This document shows positions 1 to 5,175 of a DNA stretch of 5,583 bases, piece after piece. The notes beneath the pieces are model-generated. The model did not search any database and had not been told where the DNA came from. It saw nothing but the letters and a program-made list of their open reading frames with translations. Positions within the stretch are counted from its first letter, which is position 1. Every line of letters starts with the position of its first letter. Source of the stretch: Balneolales bacterium (GTDB lineage: Bacteria > Bacteroidota > Rhodothermia > Balneolales > Natronogracilivirgulaceae); contig SKYW01000175.1 in assembly GCA_007127695.1 (NCBI GenBank), forward strand, positions 1 to 5,583, written 5' to 3'. The translations under genes and the position numbers were made by a program.

Positions 1-287
1 TCCTTGGTCAGGGCATCGTATTCGCGGTTGTTGCGAACCGTCAGCTGCTGTTCCTCGTATTTGGCTACGAGATTGTCCGCTTCCACGATTTCCAGTTCAA
101 GGTTCGACTTCTCAAGGGTCAGATCCTTGATCTCCGCTTTGGAGCGCTTGGTACGGGCTTCCAGACGGGTTATCTCTGTCTCGATATCCAGGATTTCCTC
201 CGGAAGATCTCCGCGCATGCGCTTGAGTTCGTCAATCCGATTGTCAATGTACTGCAGGTTGGTCAGGTTTTGAAGTACTTCTACCAT
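1..287 (-). CDS. C4-type zinc-ribbon / coiled-coil protein, N-terminal part (runs off left edge)
   Basis: The frame opens with ATG at 287 and stays open to position 1, giving 95 residues of the N-terminus. Almost all of it is charged heptad-like helix (for example LQNLTNLQYIDNRIDELK at residues 5-22), followed near the cut by VRNNREYDALTK (84-95). That last block is a hallmark of the bacterial zf-RING_7/DUF164 family, whose proteins are a long antiparallel coiled coil ending in a four-cysteine zinc ribbon; the ribbon would lie outside this window. The exact function is not settled, and nucleic-acid or protein binding has been suggested for the family. It starts 19 bases after the stop of the Nif3 gene, so the two are probably one transcript, a pairing common in Bacteroidota-like genomes. 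No Shine-Dalgarno motif is visible before the start, only an A-rich stretch. Confidence 0.85.
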   Translation of the reverse strand, partial: MVEVLQNLTNLQYIDNRIDELKRMRGDLPEEILDIETEITRLEARTKRSKAEIKDLTLEKSNLELEIVEADNLVAKYEEQQLTVRNNREYDALTK

Positions 288-306
288 AGATGTATTCTTA
301 CGCTAT

Positions 307-1134
307 TTACTTCATTTTTTGGGGTTGTTCTTGAAAAACATAATGGACCGGATTGGTGTTGACGCTGGTGCGGTGCACCTCCATTTCCGGGAACCGGTCA
401 TGCAGCCGGTCGCACAGTGCCTTCACTACCGGCACCTCCGTTTCATAATGTCCCGCATCCACAAGCAGAAACGCATCGGACGCGGTGAAAAATTCGTGGT
501 ATTTCAGGTCGGCGGTCACATAGGCGTCGGCGCCCTGCCTGCGCGCCTCGTCCGCCAGGAACGATCCGGCACCGCCGCAGACGGCCACCTTCCGGATCTG
601 CTCGGGGGATCCCGCATAGCGAAGCCCCCTGTTTTCGAGACGATCCGACACCAGATCCAGAAATGCCGGCAACTCCATGGACTCGGGCAGCATGCCGATC
701 ATACCGAAACCGGTCTCCCTTCCACGGGGGTGCGCCGGAACCTCCTCCGTTTTGAGAAAATGCACATCAATCAGTCCGAGCCGGGACGCCAGCACAAAAG
801 AGACTCCGCCTCGGGCGGCATCCAGATTGGTATGGGCGGCTATGACATTGATATCGTTCTTGATCAGACGGAAGATGAGCGAGCCGGTAGTGTCCGATGA
901 GGTGATGCGGGAAAGCTTCCGGAAGATAAGCGGGTGGTGGGCGACGATGAGATCGGCCTGCAGGGCGATGGCCTCATCCACCACTTCCGGGGTCACATCC
1001 AGACAGGCGAGGATGCTGCTGACTTCCTGATCTTCATTTCCTACCAACAATCCAACGTTATCATATTCGAGCTTGGTGCTTTGCGGTGCCCAGTCTTCCA
1101 GAAACTCGAGGATATGAAGGTTGGTGTATCTCAT
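307..1134 (-). CDS. Nif3-like dinuclear metal-centre protein (DUF34/YbgI family)
   Basis: A 275-residue protein with the full set of Nif3/DUF34 signatures: YDNVGLLVG (24-32), IVAHHPLIF (63-71), AHTNLDAARGG (100-110), AVCGGAGS (184-191), DAYVTADLKYHE (203-214) and DAGHYETE (226-233). By comparison with E. coli YbgI, the two-metal ligands should be His66, His67, Asp105, His229 and Glu233, and all are present. The length fits the short form of the family; the extra PII-like insert of the roughly 370-residue Bacillus-type proteins is absent. Members form toroidal hexamers in the cytosol. Annotation as 'GTP cyclohydrolase I type 2 homolog' is common, but the physiological role is still debated (metal handling and damaged-metabolite repair have been proposed). 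One small deviation is VTADLKYH where VTGDLKYH is usual. It leads the leftward unit with the zinc-ribbon gene. ATG at 1134 gives the expected N-terminus. Confidence 0.95.
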   Translation of the reverse strand: MRYTNLHILEFLEDWAPQSTKLEYDNVGLLVGNEDQEVSSILACLDVTPEVVDEAIALQADLIVAHHPLIFRKLSRITSSDTTGSLIFRLIKNDINVIAAHTNLDAARGGVSFVLASRLGLIDVHFLKTEEVPAHPRGRETGFGMIGMLPESMELPAFLDLVSDRLENRGLRYAGSPEQIRKVAVCGGAGSFLADEARRQGADAYVTADLKYHEFFTASDAFLLVDAGHYETEVPVVKALCDRLHDRFPEMEVHRTSVNTNPVHYVFQEQPQKMK

Positions 1135-1143
1135 ATTCCCGAG

Positions 1144-1163
1144 GAGCAGCCCCCTGTCTGCTC
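1144..1163. repeat. Short inverted repeat GAGCAG-8 nt-CTGCTC
   Basis: Perfect six-base arms at 1144-1149 and 1158-1163 enclose an eight-base loop. On the minus strand it would form a hairpin near the 5' end of the nif3 leader, ending nine bases before the start codon. No run of T follows on either strand, so it is not a classical terminator. It could modulate translation, or be chance. Confidence 0.3.
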
Positions 1164-1193
1164 GAATGCTAAGCCTATGTAGGCAGGATCAAA
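1164..1193 (-). promoter_or_regulatory. Candidate promoter of the nif3/zinc-ribbon unit with a dyad in its spacer
   Basis: Read on the minus strand there is TTTG (1193-1190), an 18-base spacer, then TAGCATTC (1171-1164). The last element matches four of the six fixed positions of the Bacteroidota -7 consensus TAnnTTTG. Transcription would begin some 20-25 bases before the nif3-like ATG. The spacer contains the near-perfect dyad GCCTA-TG-TAGGC (1173-1184), where a repressor or activator could bind. The match is only moderate and such short motifs occur by chance. Confidence 0.25.
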
Positions 1194-1371
1194 TCTGTAA
1201 ATTGTGTCTCTGTTCCGATACACGATATTAGACGATGTCAGCATTTTTAGTCAGAAAAGAAACATAACAGTTTTTTTGGTCACATAAAAGCTTTTCCTTT
1301 TCTTACCTTGTTCTCCCTAAAAACGTATCTTTCATTGGAATCGTATCATTAACCCTGAAACCGAACTGACC

Positions 1372-2064
1372 GTGATCCGCAAAAATCTTGCAATGCTGAA
1401 CGAGACCATCGCCGAAATCTGTGAAAAATGCGGCCGTGATGCGGGGGAAGTACGGCTTGTGGCGGTTACCAAAACCCATCCCGAAAAGACCATCATGGAA
1501 GCCTATGCGGAGGGTTTGCGTGATTTCGGCGAGAACAAGGTGCAGGAGCTGGTCCCGAAAATGTCCGCCCTGCCGGATGACATAGAGTGGCATATGGTGG
1601 GGACCATCCAGACGAACAAGATCAAGGATCTGGCGGGAAGGGTCAACTGGATCCACTCCATCTCCAAGGCGAAGTACCTGAAGGAGCTGGAGAAACGGCT
1701 GGCGCGGGTCGACCGGGTCGTGCGTGTGCTCATCCAGGTCAACATAAGCGGCGAGGATCAGAAAAGCGGATGCGAGCCGGAGCAGCTTTCGGAGATCCTC
1801 CAGTATGCGGCTGGACTGAAGCATGTTACGGTCGACGGGCTGATGGGCATGGCCGCGCTGACCGCCGACCGTGACCAGATCCGCGAACAGTTCCGGATGC
1901 TGAGACGGCTGCGGGACGAACACCGCGAATACGAGGCCGGGAATATCCGTCTGGACGAACTTTCGATGGGCATGAGCGGGGATTACGACATTGCCATTGA
2001 GGAAGGTGCGACCATGATACGGCCGGGGACAAGTATTTTCGGAAGCCGTGATTATAATGTGTAA
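1372..2064 (+). CDS. yggS: YggS/PLPBP family pyridoxal-phosphate homeostasis protein
   Basis: A 230-residue PLP-binding protein of the single-domain alanine-racemase-like barrel fold (YggS, YlmE, human PLPBP). Visible motifs are VAVTKTHP (30-37) with Lys34 as the expected Schiff-base lysine, DFGENKVQE (51-59), WHMVGTIQTNK (73-83), VLIQVNISGEDQKSGC around residue 120, and a phosphate-binding C-terminus LSMGMSGDYDIAIEEG followed by MIRPGTSIFGSRDY. The family has no clear catalytic activity; it buffers PLP in the cytosol and its loss disturbs amino-acid and keto-acid pools. The start is GTG at 1372: the frame is open back to a TAA at 1318-1320 but contains no upstream ATG, and GTG places the first helix (IRKNLAMLNETI) as in homologues. 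It is the first gene of the rightward series, followed by a small membrane protein and a DivIVA gene. Confidence 0.95.
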   Translation: MIRKNLAMLNETIAEICEKCGRDAGEVRLVAVTKTHPEKTIMEAYAEGLRDFGENKVQELVPKMSALPDDIEWHMVGTIQTNKIKDLAGRVNWIHSISKAKYLKELEKRLARVDRVVRVLIQVNISGEDQKSGCEPEQLSEILQYAAGLKHVTVDGLMGMAALTADRDQIREQFRMLRRLRDEHREYEAGNIRLDELSMGMSGDYDIAIEEGATMIRPGTSIFGSRDYNV

Positions 2065-2154
2065 CCGCCGGGCCGGTCTTTCCGTATGATTTGGAAAGTC
2101 CACCGCAGCCGGTTGGCCCGTTACCACGCAACTTACCACTTTATTTATCTGACC

Positions 2155-2493
2155 ATGACACCCATATTATTGTTTCTCTCAAACGATATACTGCTTCCGA
2201 TCGTAGCCATCATTGCCGTTTTTGGAGTCGGCGGGTTTATCGTCCTGAAAATAATACAGCTCATTCGCGACGCCATTCTGTCCCGGCGGGCGCCCGCACA
2301 GAGCGACGCCATCATCCGCAAGCTGCAGGAATACGAACAGCGCCACGAGCAACTCGTCAAGCGGGTGCAGAACCTGGAGACCATCATTGTGGATGCGGAC
2401 CTTGGCAATCCCGACACCCGCAGCCAATCCGGCCCGGGCAGCGGGTCCGACGATGAAAGCGATGAACGGCCGTTGAAAAACAAACTGCTCTGA
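2155..2493 (+). CDS. Small single-pass membrane protein with coiled coil, PspB-like
   Basis: A 112-residue protein with a short N-terminal segment, one hydrophobic helix (about residues 12-37), a basic stop-transfer patch (RDAILSRR, 38-45), a coiled-coil helix (51-79) with a/d-type residues at Leu57, Tyr60, Leu67, Val71, Leu74 and Ile78, and a low-complexity acidic/serine-glycine tail ending RPLKNKLL. The arrangement of one membrane helix plus a cytoplasmic helix ending in NLETIIVDADLG resembles phage-shock protein B (whose helix ends in a similar ALESILDAE block), so membrane-stress sensing or partner recruitment is possible, but the similarity is weak and the tail is longer than in PspB. 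The start chosen is ATG 2155, preceded by A/T-rich sequence. An in-frame ATG at 2086 would add 23 basic/aromatic residues and cannot be excluded. It lies 90 bases after yggS and 96 before divIVA. Confidence 0.75.
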   Translation: MTPILLFLSNDILLPIVAIIAVFGVGGFIVLKIIQLIRDAILSRRAPAQSDAIIRKLQEYEQRHEQLVKRVQNLETIIVDADLGNPDTRSQSGPGSGSDDESDERPLKNKLL

Positions 2494-2531
2494 TCCAGGC
2501 CGTTTCACTCAGGTTCCGTTCTGCTTTGGTG

Positions 2532-2566
2532 TTGTATTGCTGCACGCACACTCTTAAATTGAGTGT
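2532..2566 (+). promoter_or_regulatory. Candidate divIVA promoter overlapped by an inverted repeat
   Basis: TTG (2532-2534), a 20-base spacer and TAAATTGA (2555-2562) give a partial match to the Bacteroidota TTTG / TAnnTTTG pattern with normal spacing. Transcription would begin about 20 bases before the divIVA ATG at 2590. A perfect six-base inverted repeat, ACACTC (2548-2553) and GAGTGT (2561-2566) around a seven-base centre, straddles the -7 element and so sits where an operator would act. The motif matches are modest, and both elements could be coincidental. Confidence 0.3.
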
Positions 2567-2589
2567 TGAACCAAAGCCGGAATACCACC

Positions 2590-3195
2590 ATGAAATTATC
2601 AGCACTTGAGATCAAGCAGCAGAATTTTGCCAAATCATTGCGCGGCTACGATGTGGCTGAGGTGCACTCCTTTCTGAATGTCGTCTCGAACGAATGGGAG
2701 CACCTCTCGAACCGGTGCAGGGAGCAGGAGAGAGAGATCCAGCGCCTCAATGAGAAGCTTCAGCACTATCAGAAAGTGGAGGAAGCTCTCCATGATACGT
2801 TGCAGACAGCCAAGGAGTCGGCCGAACAACGCATCAACAGTTCCAAACAGGAAGCCCAGAACCGCATTGCCAAGGCCGAACTGGAAGCCGAAAAGATCGT
2901 TCGCGACAGTCAGCAGCAGCGGCAGTCCATCCGGCAGAGCATACAGCGCCTGCTGGAACGGCGTCACGAGATCATCCGGGGCATGGAATCGTACCTGGAA
3001 CTGGCCACTGAATCACTGGAATCGTTCCGGCGCGATGATCATTCAACGTTTTCGCTGCCCAGGGAAGATGCCGAAGATATCACCGAAGCCAAAAACGGGT
3101 CCGTTGCAGAAGAGAAAAAAAACAGACCGAGAACCACTTCACACGTCCCGGGCGCCGAAGATTTCGACGATCTCATTGATGACCTGGACGACTAA
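2590..3195 (+). CDS. divIVA: DivIVA-domain coiled-coil protein
   Basis: A 201-residue protein that opens with the DivIVA membrane-targeting domain: MKLSALEIKQQNFAKSLRGY (1-20), then DVAEVHSFL. In Bacillus DivIVA the matching FRGYD loop inserts Phe17 and Arg18 into curved membrane; here these are Leu17 and Arg18. Residues 35-146 are an almost unbroken coiled coil, rich in Glu, Gln, Lys and Arg, with the family's HYQKVEEALHDTLQTAKESA block (59-78). The remainder is a polar, probably disordered linker and an acidic end, EDFDDLIDDLDD (190-201). DivIVA proteins polymerise on the inner membrane and recruit division, growth or chromosome-positioning partners; the role in this lineage is not established. 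ATG 2590 is preferred to the in-frame GTG at 2563 because it gives the canonical MKL start. The next gene begins 18 bases after the stop, so the two are likely co-transcribed. Confidence 0.92.
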   Translation: MKLSALEIKQQNFAKSLRGYDVAEVHSFLNVVSNEWEHLSNRCREQEREIQRLNEKLQHYQKVEEALHDTLQTAKESAEQRINSSKQEAQNRIAKAELEAEKIVRDSQQQRQSIRQSIQRLLERRHEIIRGMESYLELATESLESFRRDDHSTFSLPREDAEDITEAKNGSVAEEKKNRPRTTSHVPGAEDFDDLIDDLDD

Positions 3196-3203
3196 TCAAC
3201 GCT

Positions 3204-3213
3204 AAAAAAAAAC
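3204..3213 (+). promoter_or_regulatory. A-rich translation leader of the phosphorylase gene
   Basis: Nine consecutive A residues (3204-3212) precede the ATG at 3214 by one base, and no GGAGG-like motif is present in the 18-base gap after divIVA. Poly-A leaders of this kind are typical initiation regions in Bacteroidota, which rely little on Shine-Dalgarno pairing. Confidence 0.5.
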
Positions 3214-4053
3214 ATGTCTGAACTGGAAACCGTGCAGGAGTTTCGTGCAAAACGGGATGAGGCACTTGCATACCTGGAAAAATCAACTGACATCAAGCCC
3301 GATTTCCTTATCATTCTTGGCACGGGACTGGGACGCCTGGCCGAGGAAATCGATGTGTCCACCGCTGTCTCCTACTCAGATATTCCGCATTTCCCCGTCT
3401 CTACGGTGGAAAGCCATGCCGGACGTTTGCTTTTCGGCACGCTGAGCGGCAAGAACGTCGTGGCCATGCAGGGGCGTTTCCATTACTATGAGGGCTACTC
3501 CATGCAGCAGATCGTGTTCCCGGTCCGCGTCGCACACGCCCTTGGCGCCCGGACCATGCTGGTATCCAACGCCTGCGGCGGTATGAACCCCCTGTTCCGC
3601 CGGGGTGACATCATGTGCATCACCGATCACATCAACCTGCTGGGGGACAATCCCCTGATCGGCCAGAACGACAATGAGCTGGGCGTCCGTTTCCCGGACA
3701 TGAGCGACCCCTATTCACCCGACCTGATTTTCCTCGCCGAGAAAGTGGCGCTGGAGAAGAACATCAAGATGCATCAGGGTGTCTATGCATCCGTACCCGG
3801 ACCCACGCTGGAAACCCGCGCGGAGTATCGCTTTCTGCGACTGATCGGTGCCGATGTCGTGGGCATGAGCACCATCCCGGAAGTTATCGCCGCCGTGCAC
3901 ATGAACATGAAGGTGCTCGGCATTTCGGTCATCACCGACGAATGCTTCCCCGATGCACTTAAGCCGGTCAAAATGGAGGATATCCTCGCAGCTGCGGATA
4001 TGGCCGAACCGAAAATGACACAGGTGATGAAAGGGGTTCTCAGCGAGCTGTGA
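3214..4053 (+). CDS. punA: Purine nucleoside phosphorylase, type I (trimeric, PNP/MTAP family)
   Basis: A 279-residue enzyme that splits purine nucleosides with phosphate into free base and ribose-1-phosphate (cytosolic purine salvage). Motifs: phosphate loop ILGTGLG (34-40), ESHAGRL (66-72), MQGRFHYYEGY (85-95) with Arg88, His90 and Tyr92, SNACGGMNP (118-126), VPGPTLETRAEYR (194-206) with Glu200, and GADVVGMSTIPEV (212-224). Aligned by eye with human PNP, Glu200 corresponds to Glu201 and Met218/Ser219 to Met219/Ser220. Two purine/ribose-site positions differ: Asp242 stands in place of Asn243 (VITDECFPD) and Met254 in place of His257. Asp at the first position is also found in MTA phosphorylase, so specificity for adenosine-type substrates cannot be excluded. 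Length is normal for the family. The gene follows divIVA by 18 bases and is followed by a candidate terminator. Confidence 0.95.
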   Translation: MSELETVQEFRAKRDEALAYLEKSTDIKPDFLIILGTGLGRLAEEIDVSTAVSYSDIPHFPVSTVESHAGRLLFGTLSGKNVVAMQGRFHYYEGYSMQQIVFPVRVAHALGARTMLVSNACGGMNPLFRRGDIMCITDHINLLGDNPLIGQNDNELGVRFPDMSDPYSPDLIFLAEKVALEKNIKMHQGVYASVPGPTLETRAEYRFLRLIGADVVGMSTIPEVIAAVHMNMKVLGISVITDECFPDALKPVKMEDILAAADMAEPKMTQVMKGVLSEL

Positions 4054-4102
4054 CATCCCCCGCCGCGACACTCCGGAACCACTCCGCGTCACGGCCCCAC
4101 CC

Positions 4103-4123
4103 ATGCTGAGGAGCATTGTTTTT
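4103..4123 (+). terminator. Candidate intrinsic terminator after the phosphorylase gene
   Basis: ATGCT (4103-4107), the tetraloop GAGG, and AGCAT (4112-4116) form a perfect five-base stem, followed by TG and five T residues (4119-4123). The stem is short and not G/C-rich, so termination may be partial. A second, looser stem lies just upstream: GCCGCGA (4062-4068) against TCACGGC (4089-4095) with one mismatch and a 20-base loop. Confidence 0.4.
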
Positions 4124-4159
4124 CCAACCGAAAATAAACCGGTAAACGTCTCGTTTCTA

Positions 4160-4188
4160 TTGCGTATTTTGATTTGCAAGTAGATTCA
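4160..4188 (+). promoter_or_regulatory. Candidate promoter of the acidic-protein gene
   Basis: TTG (4160-4162) and TAGATTCA (4181-4188) are separated by 18 bases in an A/T-rich stretch, placing a start of transcription close to the ATG at 4202. The second element matches TAnnTT but not the final TG of the Bacteroidota consensus. A small AAACG-TCT-CGTTT dyad (4144-4156) lies just upstream. Confidence 0.25.
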
Positions 4189-4201
4189 AACGAAACCCGA
4201 C

Positions 4202-5014
4202 ATGTTTTCTTCTGAACACCATCACATCTGGGACGAACACCAGTGGGAATCTCATATCAACGAGATGTCCAGACGCCACGAACACCTGCGCGAACTGATC
4301 GAATCCGGTCCCGGAGACCATCCGCGCTGGCTGACCCATATCAAGGATTTCCCGACCAAACTGGATGCCGTCGATGCATTTATCGAGGAGGAGCTGCTGC
4401 TCGAGGAGTCCTATTTCCCGATGGATGATGAGACTGAGGAGGAGGAGGATGACATGGATGATCCCCTGTTCATGGATGATGAGCAGCTTGATGAGTGGGA
4501 TCCCGAAGAGGACGGCGACGTCCACGAGGAACCGGAAGAGGGGGATGATGCGATCGACGACGAGGATGAGCACCTGGAGAGTATCTTCGAGGATATTTTT
4601 GAAGAGGAATCACAGGAAGAGACCCCCTATGATTATGCGTCGCTTGAAAACATCGCCATTTATACTGATGCGCGGGACCTTGCAGCCGACTTGCTCGTCT
4701 TCAACGACAGCAAACCGCACTACATGGACCATCCCGGTTTTATCCACCTGGTGTCCGAGGTCCTTCTGATAAGCACGAAACTCGCTGCCGCGTATTCCAT
4801 GGGATTTGACGTGGAAGTGCTCGGTGCCAACATCGCCTATTGCAAAAAAGCACTCGAAAGGGCCAACCTGACACTTATGCACCTGCAAAGTCTGCGTGAA
4901 AGCCCGCTGAACCGGGCCGACTACTTTGAGCTGCATCGCCGTCTGTTCGAATTACGAAACAATATTGCTATTCACGTCCAGGAGACCCGCGGCTTTTTCC
5001 TGAACCAGCTTTGA
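4202..5014 (+). CDS. Unrecognised, highly acidic protein (270 residues)
   Basis: I do not recognise this family. Three parts are visible. Residues 1-60 are helical and rich in His and Trp (EHHHIWDEHQW at 5-15). Residues 62-140 are an acidic, low-complexity stretch in which 45 of 79 residues are Asp or Glu; no Lys or Arg occurs anywhere from 54 to 157. Residues 141-270 look like a compact all-helical domain (helices about 155-168, 178-201, 205-231 and 237-262, ending GFFLNQL). There is no signal peptide or membrane helix, so it is probably cytosolic. The gene is supported by a 813-base frame, strong G/C periodicity consistent with its neighbours and its own upstream region behind a terminator. 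The acidic stretch could be a flexible linker, a DNA-mimic or cation-binding tail, or a chaperone-like surface; nothing in the sequence decides between these. It sits between the phosphorylase and comEC, 158 bases before the latter. Confidence 0.8.
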   Translation: MFSSEHHHIWDEHQWESHINEMSRRHEHLRELIESGPGDHPRWLTHIKDFPTKLDAVDAFIEEELLLEESYFPMDDETEEEEDDMDDPLFMDDEQLDEWDPEEDGDVHEEPEEGDDAIDDEDEHLESIFEDIFEEESQEETPYDYASLENIAIYTDARDLAADLLVFNDSKPHYMDHPGFIHLVSEVLLISTKLAAAYSMGFDVEVLGANIAYCKKALERANLTLMHLQSLRESPLNRADYFELHRRLFELRNNIAIHVQETRGFFLNQL

Positions 5015-5028
5015 TTCCCGGCCTGTCG

Positions 5029-5057
5029 CTTTTTTTCTTTCTGCCTTTCTCCTTTTT
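5029..5057 (+). other. Pyrimidine-rich tract after the acidic-protein gene
   Basis: This 29-base run consists of C and T except for one G at 5043, and includes stretches of seven and five T. No strong G/C stem precedes it, so it is not a classical intrinsic terminator, though it may contribute to 3'-end formation of the preceding transcript. Confidence 0.4.
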
Positions 5058-5110
5058 GTTGCTTGCACTGCAAAAACGTGCTTTTATCACCGGAAAAGCG
5101 TAAGGAATCC

Positions 5111-5175
5111 GGCTTTGGATACTCTGATTATCATACCGAAGCCACACGCTATCTCTATACGACTATTCCGGTATG
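5111..5175 (+). promoter_or_regulatory. Overlapping inverted repeats in the comEC leader
   Basis: GGCTTTGG (5111-5118) can pair with CCGAAGCC (5136-5143) as an eight-base stem with one G-U pair and a 17-base loop. Independently, CATACCG (5132-5138) is a perfect complement of CGGTATG (5169-5175), which contains the comEC start codon. The two stems share bases 5136-5138, so only one can form at a time. This would allow a switch that hides or frees the start codon. Repeats of this length are also expected by chance in a leader of this size. Confidence 0.25.

Larger units (their letters stand above)
1135..1371. other. Divergent intergenic region between nif3-like and yggS
   Basis: This stretch separates two genes read in opposite directions and should hold both promoters. 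I see no convincing small gene in it. It is A/T-rich in its centre (1193-1350) and contains a pyrimidine run (1291-1317), a ten-base palindrome AAAAGCTTTT (1286-1295), a GCCTA-TG-TAGGC dyad (1173-1184) and a GAGCAG/CTGCTC inverted repeat (1144-1163). For yggS, the best -7-like match is TATCTTTC (1326-1333), but the nearest TTG (1308-1310) is only 15 bases upstream, shorter than the usual Bacteroidota spacing, so I do not call that promoter. Confidence 0.6.

Noticed and set aside
319..900. Plus-strand open frame (193 codons) opposite the Nif3 gene
   Set aside because: Antisense to a well-conserved metalloprotein; no motifs of its own and composition typical of a shadow.
2065..2120. CGGGCC (2069-2074) and GGCCCG (2115-2120) inverted repeat after yggS, considered as a terminator
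   Set aside because: The arms are 40 bases apart and no T-run follows; it does not look like an intrinsic terminator.
1303..2139. Long minus-strand open frame (278 codons) opposite yggS
   Set aside because: It lies fully antisense to a gene with unmistakable YggS motifs; its translation is rich in His, Arg and Pro without recognisable domains, as expected for a shadow frame in G/C-rich DNA.
2465..2474. Perfect palindrome AACGGCCGTT inside the small membrane protein gene
   Set aside because: It falls in coding sequence and is only ten bases, so it is likely chance.
3715..4179. Minus-strand open frame (154 codons) opposite the 3' half of the phosphorylase and the following gap
   Set aside because: Mostly antisense to conserved catalytic motifs, His-rich, no family features.
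4157..4573. Minus-strand open frame (138 codons) with hydrophobic-looking translation
   Set aside because: The hydrophobic residues are the antisense reading of Asp/Glu codons of the acidic protein, an expected artefact and not a membrane protein.
5063..5073. TTGCA-C-TGCAA dyad before comEC, considered as an operator or terminator
   Set aside because: A one-base centre cannot form a hairpin loop, there is no T-run, and the arms are only five bases.
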